Part shown: in pieces, positions 33,900 through 44,159 of the stretch
Layout of the letters: every line of letters begins with the position of its first letter
How positions within the stretch are numbered: the stretch's first letter is position 1
DNA from: Symsagittifera roscoffensis
Lineage: Eukaryota > Xenacoelomorpha > Acoela > Convolutidae
Reading direction: 5' to 3'
Assembly: GCF_963678635.1 (NCBI RefSeq)
Contig: NC_087064.1
Span: forward strand, 79,462,512 to 79,526,511
DNA length: 64,000 bases
The notes under the pieces: model-generated
Seen by the model: only the letters and a program-made list of their open reading frames with translations
What the model was told of the DNA's origin: nothing
Databases searched by the model: none
Made by a program: the position numbers and the translations under genes

Positions 33900-34910
33900 T
33901 CGTATTTCGTATTTTTTGCGACGCTTGGAAAATGTTTGCACTTTTCGCTGAAATTTCAATTTTTCCCAAAACTACCAAAAAAATGGTATCAATGGAAAAA
34001 CCGGCTGCTCTTCTATGTGCCTGCATCTTTTGCTAGTCTCTCTTGACTTTACCTCACGTTCTACGGTCTTCCAAAATTTCATGGAGATTTTTGGCGTACT
34101 TGTTTTGATTTTTTCATTTTCTCAAATATTAAATGCACAAATCTGAGATGAAGGTTCAAAAGAAAAAATTATGCGGATGTTTTTTTTGAGCGGCTATTCC
34201 CTAAAGTTGGCAAAAAAAGGATATGAACTCAAACAAGCCCATTTTTGACATTTTGGTTAAGTTTTAAGTTTTCTGACTTTTCTCAAAAATTGCCCTGCTA
34301 AATCGGAGATTAAAGGTTTAACTGAAGAAAATATGTTATGCAAATCTCACCTGCTCAAGCGGGTAAACCCTGCGTTTTCATAAAGTATGGCCTTAGAAAT
34401 GGTCCAAGTTTTGATTGTTTGCCCGTTTTTGTAATTTTTTTTCTTCAAAAAGTAACCTGCTGATTATTAGATTGATATTTCAATCAAACTAACTTGATGC
34501 TTAGTTTGTCCCTGCTTAATCTGTTTTACCTTGTTTTTTTTGAAAAAAAAGTTGATATAGATTTTAGACTTCGGAAAAAAAATTTTTTACCGTTTATTCG
34601 AGAAATTTTGTCACTTCTCGAAAACTACTAGCTAAATCTGACGTTAAGGTTTCAATCTAAAAATCAGGATGCGGAAATCTTCCATCTAAAAATCAAGGTG
34701 TGGAAAGCAGAGGCTTTCCCATGCTTTAGTAGCGAAAAGTTCATAGATTTTGTAAAAGCAAAGTTTATGAGTTTTTGATTAATTTTTGGAATCTTTTTCA
34801 CTTTTTTTTATTTACCCAGCCAAATCTGAGTTAAAAACTTCAGTTGAAAGAGCAAGTAGTTGTTTTCTCCTTTTACTAAGCGGTTAACCCCCGATTTAAG
34901 CAGAGAAACA
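33900..34910 (+). repeat. Satellite-like array S2, about five to six units of about 165 bp
   Basis: Landmarks are AAATCTGAGATGAAGG near 34138, AAATCGGAGATTAAAGG near 34302, AAATCTGACGTTAAGG near 34633 and AAATCTGAGTTAAAAAC near 34818, each with a T-rich spacer and a TTCAATCGAAAG-like block. The units are strongly diverged. Confidence 0.75.
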
Positions 34911-35544
34911 CTCGAATTTGGCGTAAAATTAGTTTTTTTTTGAAATTTTAAAAATTACGCAATTCCGTATTAGTACAATATGATGAAAAATATTAGAAAA
35001 AATAGATCCAGCTTTGACCAAGTCACTATTTTTTTTCCGAGCGACCGTGGCGCAGATGCGAGGACGTGAAACTGTAGCTGCGTTATTGGTAGCTGCTGTT
35101 AATAAACTTACAAGCGGTCGTGGAGCAGATGTAAGAGCGTGATACCCTTAGACTCAACGATTTTTTTCAAGGTGTATTTTTAACCTTTTCCTTACTTCAC
35201 TTTGTTTTCCGCGTTAAGAGCTCTTTTTGCAAAGTGCAGTTTCGCTTCTGTGTTGAAATTTACAAAATAGCTATTTGCCAAGAGTTATCAATGAAAGATT
35301 ATAACTTTTACCAGGCTAACAGCTTGAATAAAATTTTGTTTCTTATGCACAATGTTGAGAGCATCACAAATCAGAAAGCCACGTGATAAGCACTACACCT
35401 CAACAGCGGATAATATATGGACGTGCTAGTCGCTTGTTTTTGCCCTAGATGGCAAAAAACATGTGGTCGTATTTTGAGGGTAAAATCTTACGCAGAACTG
35501 TTGCTATTTGACTTTTTTATTATTTCATTTCAAATGCATTTTGT

Positions 35545-36060
35545 AGTGAGTACTCTAATATAGGTCTTGGTTATTTGTTTTCTGAAAAGTCTTAAAATTT
35601 GTTGATGCTAATGCAAGCAGTGTTTCCATGCAAGCTTATTTTTGTTTCTCTCTTCTCTTGCCTTAATTTGTTTTTTAAGTGCCAAGGAACGCGGTGTCGT
35701 GATGATTATTTTGATTATTTTTTCGCGGTTTGATTTCTTTGAAGTTCAGTTCATTTTTTTCTTAAAAGGAAGGCAAACTCCACTATTGAACTGCAAAGGT
35801 GTAAAATTCACGAAAAACGTGATCGACCTCTAGTTTCGAAAATGGAATTTATTTCATAGATTTCTCAGTGGAAAATAAATTTTACCTAATGACCCAGTAA
35901 TCTCAAATGAGATTAATTTTTCGGAAATGTGTCAATCATCAGTTGTTCTCGAGCTTGAAAGAGCTTTAAAGCCTTATAAGTTATCCTTTGATTTTCAAAA
36001 GTTTTCAAAAACAAGTCATTTTTTGTTTTTACACGCTATATATTTGTTGTTCGAACAGAC
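35545..36060 (+). repeat. Rep-A dispersed repeat
   Basis: It reads TTGTAGTGAGTACTCTAATA, TAGGTCTTGG, then AAAAGGAAGGCAAACTCCAC, ACGAAAAACGTGATCGAC and GATTAATTTTTCGG. A stretch with GCCAAGGAACGCGGTGTCGT is inserted relative to other copies and is shared with the copy at 38.46 kb. Confidence 0.75.
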
Positions 36061-36594
36061 AAAAATTTGAAGTGGTTTGTGATAAAAATTGCATTAATAT
36101 TCAGTTTTTGTGGTGCACGTTTTCTGATTTTTTGCTCCGTAGTTTTTACTTGCTTTCAAGCATCTTAGCGTCATAAATAAGTTTAAGCAGTTTCGTTTTT
36201 ATATCCCTTCAAGATGAGGGCGCAATGTATCATTTTACCGTCTACAAATGTTTGAAAAAGTAAACATACATTTCTGGAAAGTTTTTGGTTGCAATTTTGA
36301 CTTGACAGTCTGTCGTCTACGAAAGTATTTGGCGAGTGATGCATAAGGTTCAAGATTGTTGTGGCTTCTGGCTGAATATTTTTGATATAATAATAATTTT
36401 TATTTTTTAAATTCGGGCGTCTTTTTTGTTATCTAATTTTTGTTGTGATTCAACTCTTCCGTTTTTTGCTCTCTTCGGCTTAAGAGTTTACAGTTCATAT
36501 TATATCGACTTAGTCGTTTCAGATTGTTTAGCTTCTTTAAACTTCAGCTGTAAAAGTTTCTTTGGTATGTGTATTTTGAAGGGAGTGAGGTTGA

Positions 36595-37070
36595 CTTTTT
36601 AAATGTCAATGAATGTAGTGAAGCTACTTATATAGGTCGTGATGATTCCCTTTAGGGAAGTCTTAAAATTGGTTCACTCCAGACTCCGACATTTTGCGGT
36701 TTGATTTTTGTTTTCGTTTAAATTCAATTCAATTTCATATGCTTAAAAAGCAAAGTGCGCTCTACAATAAAGAAAACGTAAATGGCGCGAAGAAATGTAA
36801 TTGAATTCCAGATTCGATAGTGGATTTTACTTTTTAGATATTTCAGCGGAGTTAAAAAAACTTACTTTATGATCCAGTTTTCTCAAATTGGGTTATTTTT
36901 TTATTAAAACGGGTCATTCAGAAACTTTTATCAAATTTCAAAGTGCTTCAAGGTCATTTTTATTGATTTGAAATTAGAAAGCTGACGTTTTCTCTAAAAA
37001 CAAGTCAGACATTTGTTTTCGGTTTCCTTGTATTCATTGGCACCTTTCCAAGTGTCTGCAGGCCATTTTT
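36595..37070 (+). repeat. Rep-A dispersed repeat
   Basis: It reads GTCAATGAATGTAGTGAAGC, TATATAGGTCGTGATG, then ATTTTGCGGTTTGATTTTTG, GGCGCGAAGAAATG, GATCCAGTTTTCTCAAATTG. It ends about 185 bases before exon F. Confidence 0.75.
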
Positions 37071-37255
37071 CATTTGATAATGAACTCAATTTAAAAAAAA
37101 TATATAGACAAAGATATGAAACAGTTGGTAGATCTTTTTTTCTAAACTTCGATACATTTTTTCCGTTTTCCAGATTTTCGTCTTTTTTTTCGGCTATCAG
37201 AAAAGGTTCTATAAATAAAACTAGTGGGTTTTTATGTCTTCTTTTTTTGCTGTAG

Positions 37256-37496
37256 GAGTCGCCCCCTCCGCTTCCTACCAAGCCACACCCGGTAGTACCC
37301 AGTACGAAGTGGTACAGCAGCAGAGCGCCACACGCTCCTCCTCCTCTTCTGCAGCAGGCATACTAAACAGACCGACAACATCCACCGCTTCAGGAACCAC
37401 AAGTACAGGGACGGGCACTGCCGGGAGTGGGCTTGTACAGCAGAGGCAGAGACAGCGACCACAGTCGTGCAAGACCTCCTTCGCTGCCCTCAACAG
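37256..37496 (+). CDS. TTLL5: TTLL5-like tubulin polyglutamylase, exon F
   Basis: The acceptor is CTTTTTTTGCTGTAG before GAGTCGCC and the donor AACAG before GTACTG at 37497. Phase 1 in, phase 2 out. Across the E-F junction the protein reads AYSHVTGVAPSASYQATPGS, then TQYEVVQQQ. Vertebrate TTLL5 has YSQATGVVP...TAGSYQLQ at the same point, so the junction itself supports the model. The rest is Ser/Thr/Gly-rich with RQRQRPQSCKTSFAALNR at the end. Confidence 0.85.
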
Positions 37497-37550
37497 GTAC
37501 TGTTCCCGTTGTTGATTAATCTACTCTTTTTATCAATACGCTAGTCTTTG

Positions 37551-37690
37551 TTAACACAAGCAATGCTTGTGTCGTAGTATGAACTATCTTTTTTTCCAAC
37601 CAAAGTCGCAAATATTGTTACGACGCAAATATTGTTGCGATAAAATGTGTTCATTTTGAAAGTGTTCATTTTGATCAATAACCAGCTATT
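37551..37690 (+). repeat. Rep-C dispersed repeat, well-preserved copy
   Basis: It begins ACACAAGCAATGCTTGTGT, a short palindrome, and contains CCAACCAAAGTCGCAAATAT with a duplicated TATTGTTRCGACGCAAA block. Confidence 0.75.
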
Positions 37691-37734
37691 AAGTACAGCC
37701 AATTCTAAGGATATTAACACAGACTATTATTGTT

Positions 37735-38205
37735 CTGACTTTCGTAACGAAAGTAAGGGAATATTTGTGCTCGGGTTGTTTTTTTCTTCAGACAAATTTC
37801 GACTTTTTAACTAGCCATTCTTGACGGGATTTTTTAAATATCATTCAAAAAGTATTGTAGTCTTGAGCTTAATATTGGAAAGATGTTTCACCTGTGATAT
37901 TTTTTCATAAAGTTATGGGGGTTTAAAAATTACCATTTTGGCCAATTTGGGACAATTAAAGCGCGATATATTTCGCGCTATTAACGCGTAAGCGGAGATT
38001 TAATCCGTCATTGAAATTGTTCGAAATTGGTTGAAGGAAGCTTATTTGCTATAATTGATTTGTTACTAGGAGCGAAATTTATCACTTTGTACTTAATATG
38101 CCGTTGGGGGATCATTGTCACGAAAAATCTCGAATTAAAAAAAAATCATTTTATTTTTATTACTTTTACTTTATTCGTGTTATTACTGCTCCATAGACTG
38201 CTCTA
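37735..38205 (+). repeat. Rep-E long repeat, copy 2
   Basis: This is the partner of 23650-24130; both contain GGGACAATTAA, CGCGCTATTAACGCGTAAG and GCTCCATAGAC. At the 3' edge the two copies diverge abruptly. Confidence 0.8.
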
Positions 38206-38454
38206 TAATTTGAGGCATATTAGTTGAAATTTTTTTTTAAAGTGACTGGTACTGCTAATGTGTCAACATTTGGCGTGCGTCACTTAAGAAATTTTGTAGA
38301 CTCAACGTTTTTCTCATGCAATTTTTTCCAATTGCGTTATTGGTCATATTTTTGCTTGTGTATGCGAAGTACAATTTCGCCTCTGTCTCTAATCTCCCAA
38401 ATTGAACCAGAGTTCTAAATACGTCACAGATGATTTTGTGTGTAATTAGAAACC

Positions 38455-38830
38455 GATTTTGAAGAAAACTCTTCTCTTGGCTTCATTTGTTTTTTAAGTG
38501 CCAATGAACGCGTAGGCGTGATCATTTTTAAATTTTTTCCCATATGATTTTTTGCGGTTAGATTTTTTCAATTTCAGTTGATTTCCTTTGTTAAAAGGAT
38601 TTCAAACTACACTATCGAATAGCAAAAGTGTAAAGGTCGCGAAAAACGTGATCGACTTAGAGTTTCAAAAGTGGAGTTTAGTTTTCAGACTTCCATGCGA
38701 AATGAACTTTACCGATTGACCCAGTTTTCTCACAATTGGTTAAATTTATCCAAAAGGTTTCAATTATAAACTGTTCTAGAAATTCAAAGATCTCTAAGGA
38801 CATCTTTTTTTTGGAAATTCAAAAGTGGAT
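38455..38830 (+). repeat. Rep-A dispersed repeat
   Basis: It has TTTTTGCGGTTAG, TGTTAAAAGGATTTC, CACTATCGAATAGCAAAAG, GCGAAAAACGTGATCGAC and CTGTTCTAGAAATTC in family order. The hairpin end is replaced by GCCAATGAACGCGTAGGCGTG. Confidence 0.7.
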
Positions 38831-39564
38831 TTTTTAAGATTTCCCAGCGGAACTTTATTGCGTTTCAGTTATCCCTCAAAAGCTTAATTCCTTCAAACGC
38901 TATTTTTTTGAACACCGTCAACCTAGCTTTCCTCAATAGCTTGACCAAATTTGCTTGAGCTCTCTGGTCGCAATTATTCAAAAAATGCTGTCCGAGGCTA
39001 TTGTTTCTCCCCTTCTGATTTCTTATAAAAAATAACCATCAAAATTACGAACCGTTTGTAATTAGTTCTTAAACAGGGACACGACAGCGGTTTTCCGTGA
39101 TCAGCTGAGCAACTCTTATGTTGGTCCTTTCCTTGTGGATAAATCATTTTTAGAGTAAACTTTATTTCCAAAATTTTAAAAAAGTAAAATTTGCGATATC
39201 AGGTGCACTACTGTCGATCGTTTTTTTCCTAGACTCCCTGTCATATGCCACAAAGAATAATTTGATCTCAATGTCACTAGACAAACCGAATCGTTTCCAA
39301 TGAAGGCGCGGATGCATTGCCCTCCTCAATGTCTACACCAAATAGACCCAAGCGTTCGCCCAAACCTGTCATTCACAATTCATTACCTAGGAGATATTGT
39401 TCCTAGTGGGCGTTTTAAGTTTCTAGCAGTCCTCGTAGTTTTTTTTTTTAAAGTTTTGGTCCTTGAAGTCACTTATTGCTGAAATCAAACCAAAGGTTTT
39501 GAAAATGCTGAATTTGGCCTTTAACAAACTGATACCCGATGGAGCAGTGAATTTTCTGTGTTAG

Positions 39565-39818
39565 GCGTGGGCAACAGCAGGGGAGCAGTAGTTCGGCCGT
39601 AAGCACGATAGAGAACGAAGAGAGTTTGACTGGTGGCGGGGCAAGTGGCTTCAGCAGAGGCAGTTCCATCTCTCTCTCCATGGTGCCCCAAGCAGCCACC
39701 TCAAATTCACACGCACACCAACCACACACCCCCTATACCCATCAAGGAGGCTACGAAGATAGCCCCTACTACACCAGACCCACTCGTGCTTCCAGTGCCT
39801 CAAGAAGACCCAAAGCAG
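39565..39818 (+). CDS. TTLL5: TTLL5-like tubulin polyglutamylase, exon G
   Basis: The acceptor is TTTTCTGTGTTAG before GCGTGGGC; one base completes the Arg codon from exon F (phase 2 matches). It encodes a Ser/Gly/Gln-rich segment with IENEESLTGGGASGFSRGSS and GYEDSPYYTRPTRASSASRR. Three ends are possible: reading on to TAA 39824-39826 (ending RRPKAGK), a GT donor after 39822, or a GC donor after 39818 with the ideal context CAAAGCAG before GCAAGT. The last is preferred because its phase 1 fits a good acceptor and open exon at 43442. If the exon runs to the stop instead, the protein ends seven codons into RRPKAGK. Confidence 0.72.
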
Positions 39819-40219
39819 GCAAGTAAACCCCTCCGCCCTCCCATTGCGACAGTGCTTAGAAGACCGCCCCTATATTTGCCATGAATTTTTTGTCTTCAAA
39901 TAGAGAATGGATGCTACTAAACAAAAGGATACACTACGAAAAAAATGATGCTCTGGAGCCTTTTAGTTCAGGAGATATGACGATTTTTGTGATTTTTTGA
40001 ATTTTTTCTCACAAAAAATTTTTTTAGAAAAAACTTAGAAAATTTTTAGAAAATTTAAAAAAAAGTGTTTTGATATTCATGGTTGAGAGACAGGTCATAG
40101 GTATAATTCACTAGAGATCACACGCACACACCATTAAAACGCAGAAAATATGGCCTTTTTATGTTCGCAATTTCTCTTTCTTTTCTTTAACTTTTTTTTT
40201 TTCAAATTTATTTTTCTTC

Positions 40220-40375
40220 CATAATGCTGTTTACTATTGATGTTATACTAAAGGGCAGCTGTTGGTAGACCGCATGGTCTCGTTTGCTGTCCCTCTGGAT
40301 TGTATATAAATTACTTTAATTTTGTCAATGTATTTACCAATCGAGAAAATAAATTCTTTCTTTCTTTCTTTCACT
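40220..40375 (+). repeat. Probable LINE or SINE 3' end with TTTC tail
   Basis: A low-repeat block (GTAGACCGCATGGTCTCGTT type) ends in GAGAAAATAAATTCTTTC followed by more TTTC units. This form (AATAAA-like sequence plus a simple-repeat tail) is typical of CR1-like 3' ends. It could alternatively be the 3' UTR of the TTLL5-like gene if translation stops at 39826, with AATAAA at 40348-40353 as poly(A) signal. Confidence 0.45.
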
Positions 40376-40589
40376 ACACTGTATACGAAGCCCACTTGTC
40401 AGCGCTCATGTCAGAGCTAGCTCTGATTTTCCGAGGTTCATTACACCGAAGACTTTAGTCAAGGTGTTATGGTATCGTGTAACGGTTTTTTTTTTAATGT
40501 TGTCTGTTGTCAAGTGTCGACAAATAACGTCCACAGTTATCAATTATCATGTGGGCTGGACTATATCGCGCTATGTCACGTGATTGCGT

Positions 40590-41560
40590 ATGTTTGTTTC
40601 TTTATTTGTTCATCTTTATTTATTTAATTATCTGTTCTTCTATTTATTTAATTATGTTTAGTTTGCTTATATTTATTTATAATTTATGTATGTACATATT
40701 TATTTTTGTTTATTTTTATCACGTGTTTTGTTTATTTATTTAATTATTCTTTCTTTCATTTAGTTTTGTTTTTATTATTTCTGCGTGTGTATTTATTTAA
40801 TTTATTTATTTTCATTTATTTATATTATGGGTCTGTTTGTTTGGTTATTTGTTCATATATATTTTTTTCATGTCTATTTAATTATTTGTACATTTCACTT
40901 TTGCTTTTATTTATTTATTTATTTATTTATGTATTTATTTATGTATTTATTTATTTATTTATTTATGTATTGATTTATTTTTTTATTGCTTATTTATTTA
41001 TCAGGTGTGTTTTGTTTATTTGTTGATATTTATTTCTATATTTATTTAATTATTCTTTCTTTCATTTAGTTTTGCTTTTATTATTTATGTATGTGTATTT
41101 ATTTCATTTATTTATTTTCATTTATTCATATTATGGGTCTGTTTGTTTGGTTATTTGTTCATATATATTTTTTCATGTCTATTTAATTATTTGTACATTT
41201 CACTTTTGCTTTTATTTATTTATATATTTATTTATTTATGTATTCATTTATGTATTTATTTATTTATTTATGTATTGATTTATTTTTTTATTGCTTATTT
41301 ATTTATCAGGTGTGTTTTGTTTATTTGTTGATATTTATTTCTATATTTATTTAATTATTCTTTCTTTTATTTAGTTTTGCTTTTATTATTTATGTATGTG
41401 TATTTATTTAATTCATTTACTTTCATTTATTTATATTATGGGTCTGTTTGTTTGGTTATTTGTTCATGAGATATATATTTTTTCATGTTAATTTAATTAT
41501 TTGTACATTTCAGTTTTGCGTTTATTTGTTTATTTATTTATTTATGTATGTATTTATTCA
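40590..41560 (+). repeat. TTTA-rich higher-order tandem repeat, about three units of about 305 bp
   Basis: The marker GGGTCTGTTTGTTTGG occurs near 40829, 41135 and 41440. Each unit has a TTTA tetranucleotide block plus shared unique parts (TTTTTTCATGTCTATTTAAT, ATTTGTACATTTCACTTTTG). The long frames of Tyr, Leu, Ile and Phe read from it are simple-sequence artefacts, not membrane proteins. Confidence 0.9.
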
Positions 41561-41799
41561 GTTTCTATGCCTTCGGTGTATTGCGCGTAGCGCCTATGTT
41601 TCTAATTTATAAGATAATGCCTTTCTCTTATATCACTGACAGTGTGATTTTGAAGCTACCAATTACACGTTACCTTACAATAAGGACAAGAGTCAGATTC
41701 GTTAACAAATCTCTAGCGAAAAATTTACTTGAAACTAAATGACTCTTCTCGTTATCTTATTTTCTTTTTACGATGTTTTCAAAATTTATTTACACTTTT

Positions 41800-41960
41800 G
41801 AGAAGCTTAGTGTATTTTAACGAACCTTCTTTTTTCTAACTTAACGCTAATAAAAGTGTTCTCTTGTTTGGAAATTTTACTGTAGCCTTGGAAATTGCAT
41901 AGCATCTGTTCTCTGCTTTATTTGTGGCTAGTGTTTGGGGCCTATTCAGCGTCCGTGGCT
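41800..41960 (+). repeat. Rep-C dispersed repeat, diverged copy
   Basis: It has AGAAGCTTAGTGTATTTTAACG, a T run, CTAACTTAACGCTAATAAAA and the AAGTGTTC block; it then runs into a SINE-like head (GCGTCCGTGGCTGTGG). Confidence 0.5.
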
Positions 41961-42129
41961 GTGGTTAGTGTTTAAAACTTCTAATTTCTAGGTTGCAGGT
42001 TCAAATCTCAGATGTGATCGATTTTTTTAAAATAAATCATGCCTCATTTCTAATTTTTCTTATTGCACTTTATAGAGCTGCTTTTTGTGTTCTCGCTAGT
42101 GTTTGCAAAGCCAAGCTTCGCCTCTGTTT

Positions 42130-42560
42130 AATTTGTAACATCTCAAATCTCAGATGAAGGTTTGAATCGAAAGAACAAGCTCTAGGATTTCTCTTTGCAT
42201 TGCGGCTACGCCCTAATTTCGAAAATCACTGTTGGGCTCAACAAAAATCCTTTTTTTAAAAGTTTTGTGCGTTTTTGGATTTTCTTTTTGATTATCCCAT
42301 AAATTACTCTACCAAATCTCAGAATAAGCTTTCCATCGAAATAACTTGAGCCAGGAGTTCTCTTTGCTTTGCGGATTCTTAACTTTTGTAGAAAATAAAT
42401 GTTGGACCTTGAAAATTTTGTTTGTTAATTTTTCTTTCTCAAAAATCCATTTTTTGAAATTTGGTTCGTTAATTTTTTTCTTGAAAACTACGGTGCCAAA
42501 TCTGAGATTAAGGGTACAATCGAAAGAACAAGCTTTGGAGGTATTCCTTGCATAAAGAAT
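42130..42560 (+). repeat. Satellite-like family S2, three units
   Basis: AAATCTCAGATGAAGG near 42144, AAATCTCAGAATAAGC near 42316 and AAATCTGAGATTAAGG near 42487 give a spacing of about 171 bases. Each is followed by a TCGAAAGAACAAGC-like block. Confidence 0.75.
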
Positions 42561-43441
42561 TTTTTCCTATTTTGGTATGGAATCCGCAATTTAGAAATTT
42601 TTTGATCCTTTTAGAAGTACTTTTAGCCCTTTTCTTGCTTGTGCTTGCAAAGTGGTGCTTTGCCTGTGTATTTGAAGCTACTTCTTGGCTTTTTTGTGCA
42701 GCTTCACATTGTGTTTAATTTCAAAGTGTAGAGTTATTTTACGAAACTCAGAGTAGTAATTTTGGATGAGCTGGTTTCAGATCAGGCGACGAGTGTAAAC
42801 TAATTTTTTCGTGCTCTTAGTTCTCGACGTTCGGTTAATGTGCGAATAGCGATTAATTGAGTAGCATTGTGGCCATTGTTGAATCGAATGACTCATTAAG
42901 GCTCTGCCGATGGTTGATTGAAGACTGATGTGTTTTAGCAATGAACCATTCAGCTCCTCAGCAGACGAATAATAACAACCGATGAAATAGAAGAGGGGGA
43001 TGTGACAAGGAGCACGGACAGAAGCTAACATGATAGAGTTTAAACTAGATGAATCGATAAACAGACATGTACAAATATAAATATGTTTTACTTTTTAAAC
43101 ACAAGCAGAGCCGCTCATTTTAGAATTTGGAATAGATTTGTAAATATTGTACAGGTCGCTTGTTTATTCTATGTGCATATCATATCACTCAACTAGCTTG
43201 GCTTTCTTGGGCTTCACTATGTGTCATAAGGGTTGCTGGGCCAGCCAACCAAAGTGAAAGTGTTACCAAGTAAACAGACAGAAAGCCAAGTGTTCATATT
43301 TAATGCATTCGATGCCATTCCATGTTCCTCAATTGTCGCATATGTGTAAATATTAAGTAAATATATCTTTACTACTGTCTCCTTCAGTTGTCACTGTAGT
43401 TCTCAAAGTGAGCTTATACGTGTCACTTTTTCGTCCGCCAG

Positions 43442-43575
43442 AGATTAATGGTCAGTCGCAGCTAGGACGGAGATGGATGCATTCTCAGCTCAATCATCAC
43501 TCAATCATCATCATCACGCCACCGCTACAAACCATTCAGATTCAGAACCAGGCACCGAAGATTGTCTTCGATTAA
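43442..43575 (+). CDS. TTLL5: Proposed terminal exon H of the TTLL5-like gene
   Basis: A strong acceptor (CACTTTTTCGTCCGCCAG) precedes AGATTAATGG. Entered in phase 1 from the GC donor after 39818, the exon reads E-INGQSQLGRRWMHSQLNHH, then SIIIITPPLQ, then TIQIQNQAPKIVFD and a TAA stop. Entered from the GT donor after 39822 it would stop at once. With it the eight exons total 2601 bases, 866 codons plus stop. Support is from splice sites, frame and the local rise in non-repeat, higher-GC sequence. I do not recognise clear similarity to the vertebrate C-terminus. No AATAAA is seen in the 150 bases after the stop. Confidence 0.5.
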
Positions 43576-43659
43576 GATTAATTAATAGCTAGACTCGGCT
43601 GTTTCTACGAAAATAGCACAAAACGTTTTGACTACCGCTGCAGCAAAATTTTATTTTGT

Positions 43660-44135
43660 TTCTAAGAGTTGATGAACGTACTTCAGTCTCTTATTAAGAG
43701 TAATGAACGTAGTGAGTACTCTTATATAGGTCTTGCTGAATTGTATTTTTTTTCAGAAAAAAAGTTGAAATTTGTTCCAGCTCAATTTTGATTTTTCGCG
43801 GTTTGATTTATGATATCTATTTAAGTTAAGTGCATTTCTATTGTTAAAAGCTCTTATTAAGAGTAATGAACGTAGTGAGTACTCTTATATAGGTCTTGCT
43901 GAATTGTATTTTTTTTTCAGAAAAAAAGTTGAAATTTGTTCCAGCTCAATTTTGATTTTTCGCGGTTTGATTTATGATATCTATTTAAGTTAAGTGCATT
44001 TCTATTGTTAAAAGGAAGGCAAAATCTACTATCGATCTGCAAAATTAAGAAGGTCACGAAAAACGTCATCCACTTCTGATTTCGAAATGGAAATTAATCA
44101 GTTTTTTCAGCAAAATAAAAGTTTAACCTATTTGA
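43660..44135 (+). repeat. Rep-A dispersed repeat with internal 163-bp tandem duplication
   Basis: Unit 43688-43850 and unit 43851-44013 are the same except for one T in a run; both start CTCTTATTAAGAGTAATGAA. This copy shows the family hairpin perfectly (AAGAGTA, 14-base loop, TACTCTT). The 3' half (AGGAAGGCAAAATCTACTAT, ACGAAAAACGTCATCC) follows once. The LINE relic begins right after it. Confidence 0.9.
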
Positions 44136-44159
44136 TCACTTAATCAAGACTTATTCACT

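Larger units (their letters stand above)
33627..37255 (+). other. TTLL5 intron E-F
   Basis: This contains Rep-C (33680-33840), satellite-like family S2 (33900-34910), Rep-D, SINE-like heads (35035-35140) and two Rep-A copies (35545-36060, 36595-37070). No coding segment is supported. Confidence 0.65.
37497..39564 (+). other. TTLL5 intron F-G
   Basis: This holds Rep-C (37551-37690), Rep-E copy 2 (37735-38205), a repeat shared with 31.3 kb (38207-38385) and a Rep-A copy (38455-38830). From 38830 to 39564 no repeat is recognised. Confidence 0.65.
39819..43441 (+). other. Proposed GC-AG intron G-H of the TTLL5-like gene
   Basis: This contains one S1 unit (39920-40090), a TTTC microsatellite tail (40350-40375), the TTTA-rich 305-bp array (40590-41560), Rep-C (41800-41960), a SINE-like head (41950-42060), S2 units (42130-42560) and Rep-D. 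The section at 42680-43441 has no recognised repeat. Confidence 0.5.

Noticed and set aside
40706-41331. Long open frames rich in Leu, Tyr, Ile and Phe, looking like a membrane protein
   Set aside because: They are translations of TTTA/TTTG simple repeat; the same frame recurs in each tandem unit, and there is no start context or conserved sequence.
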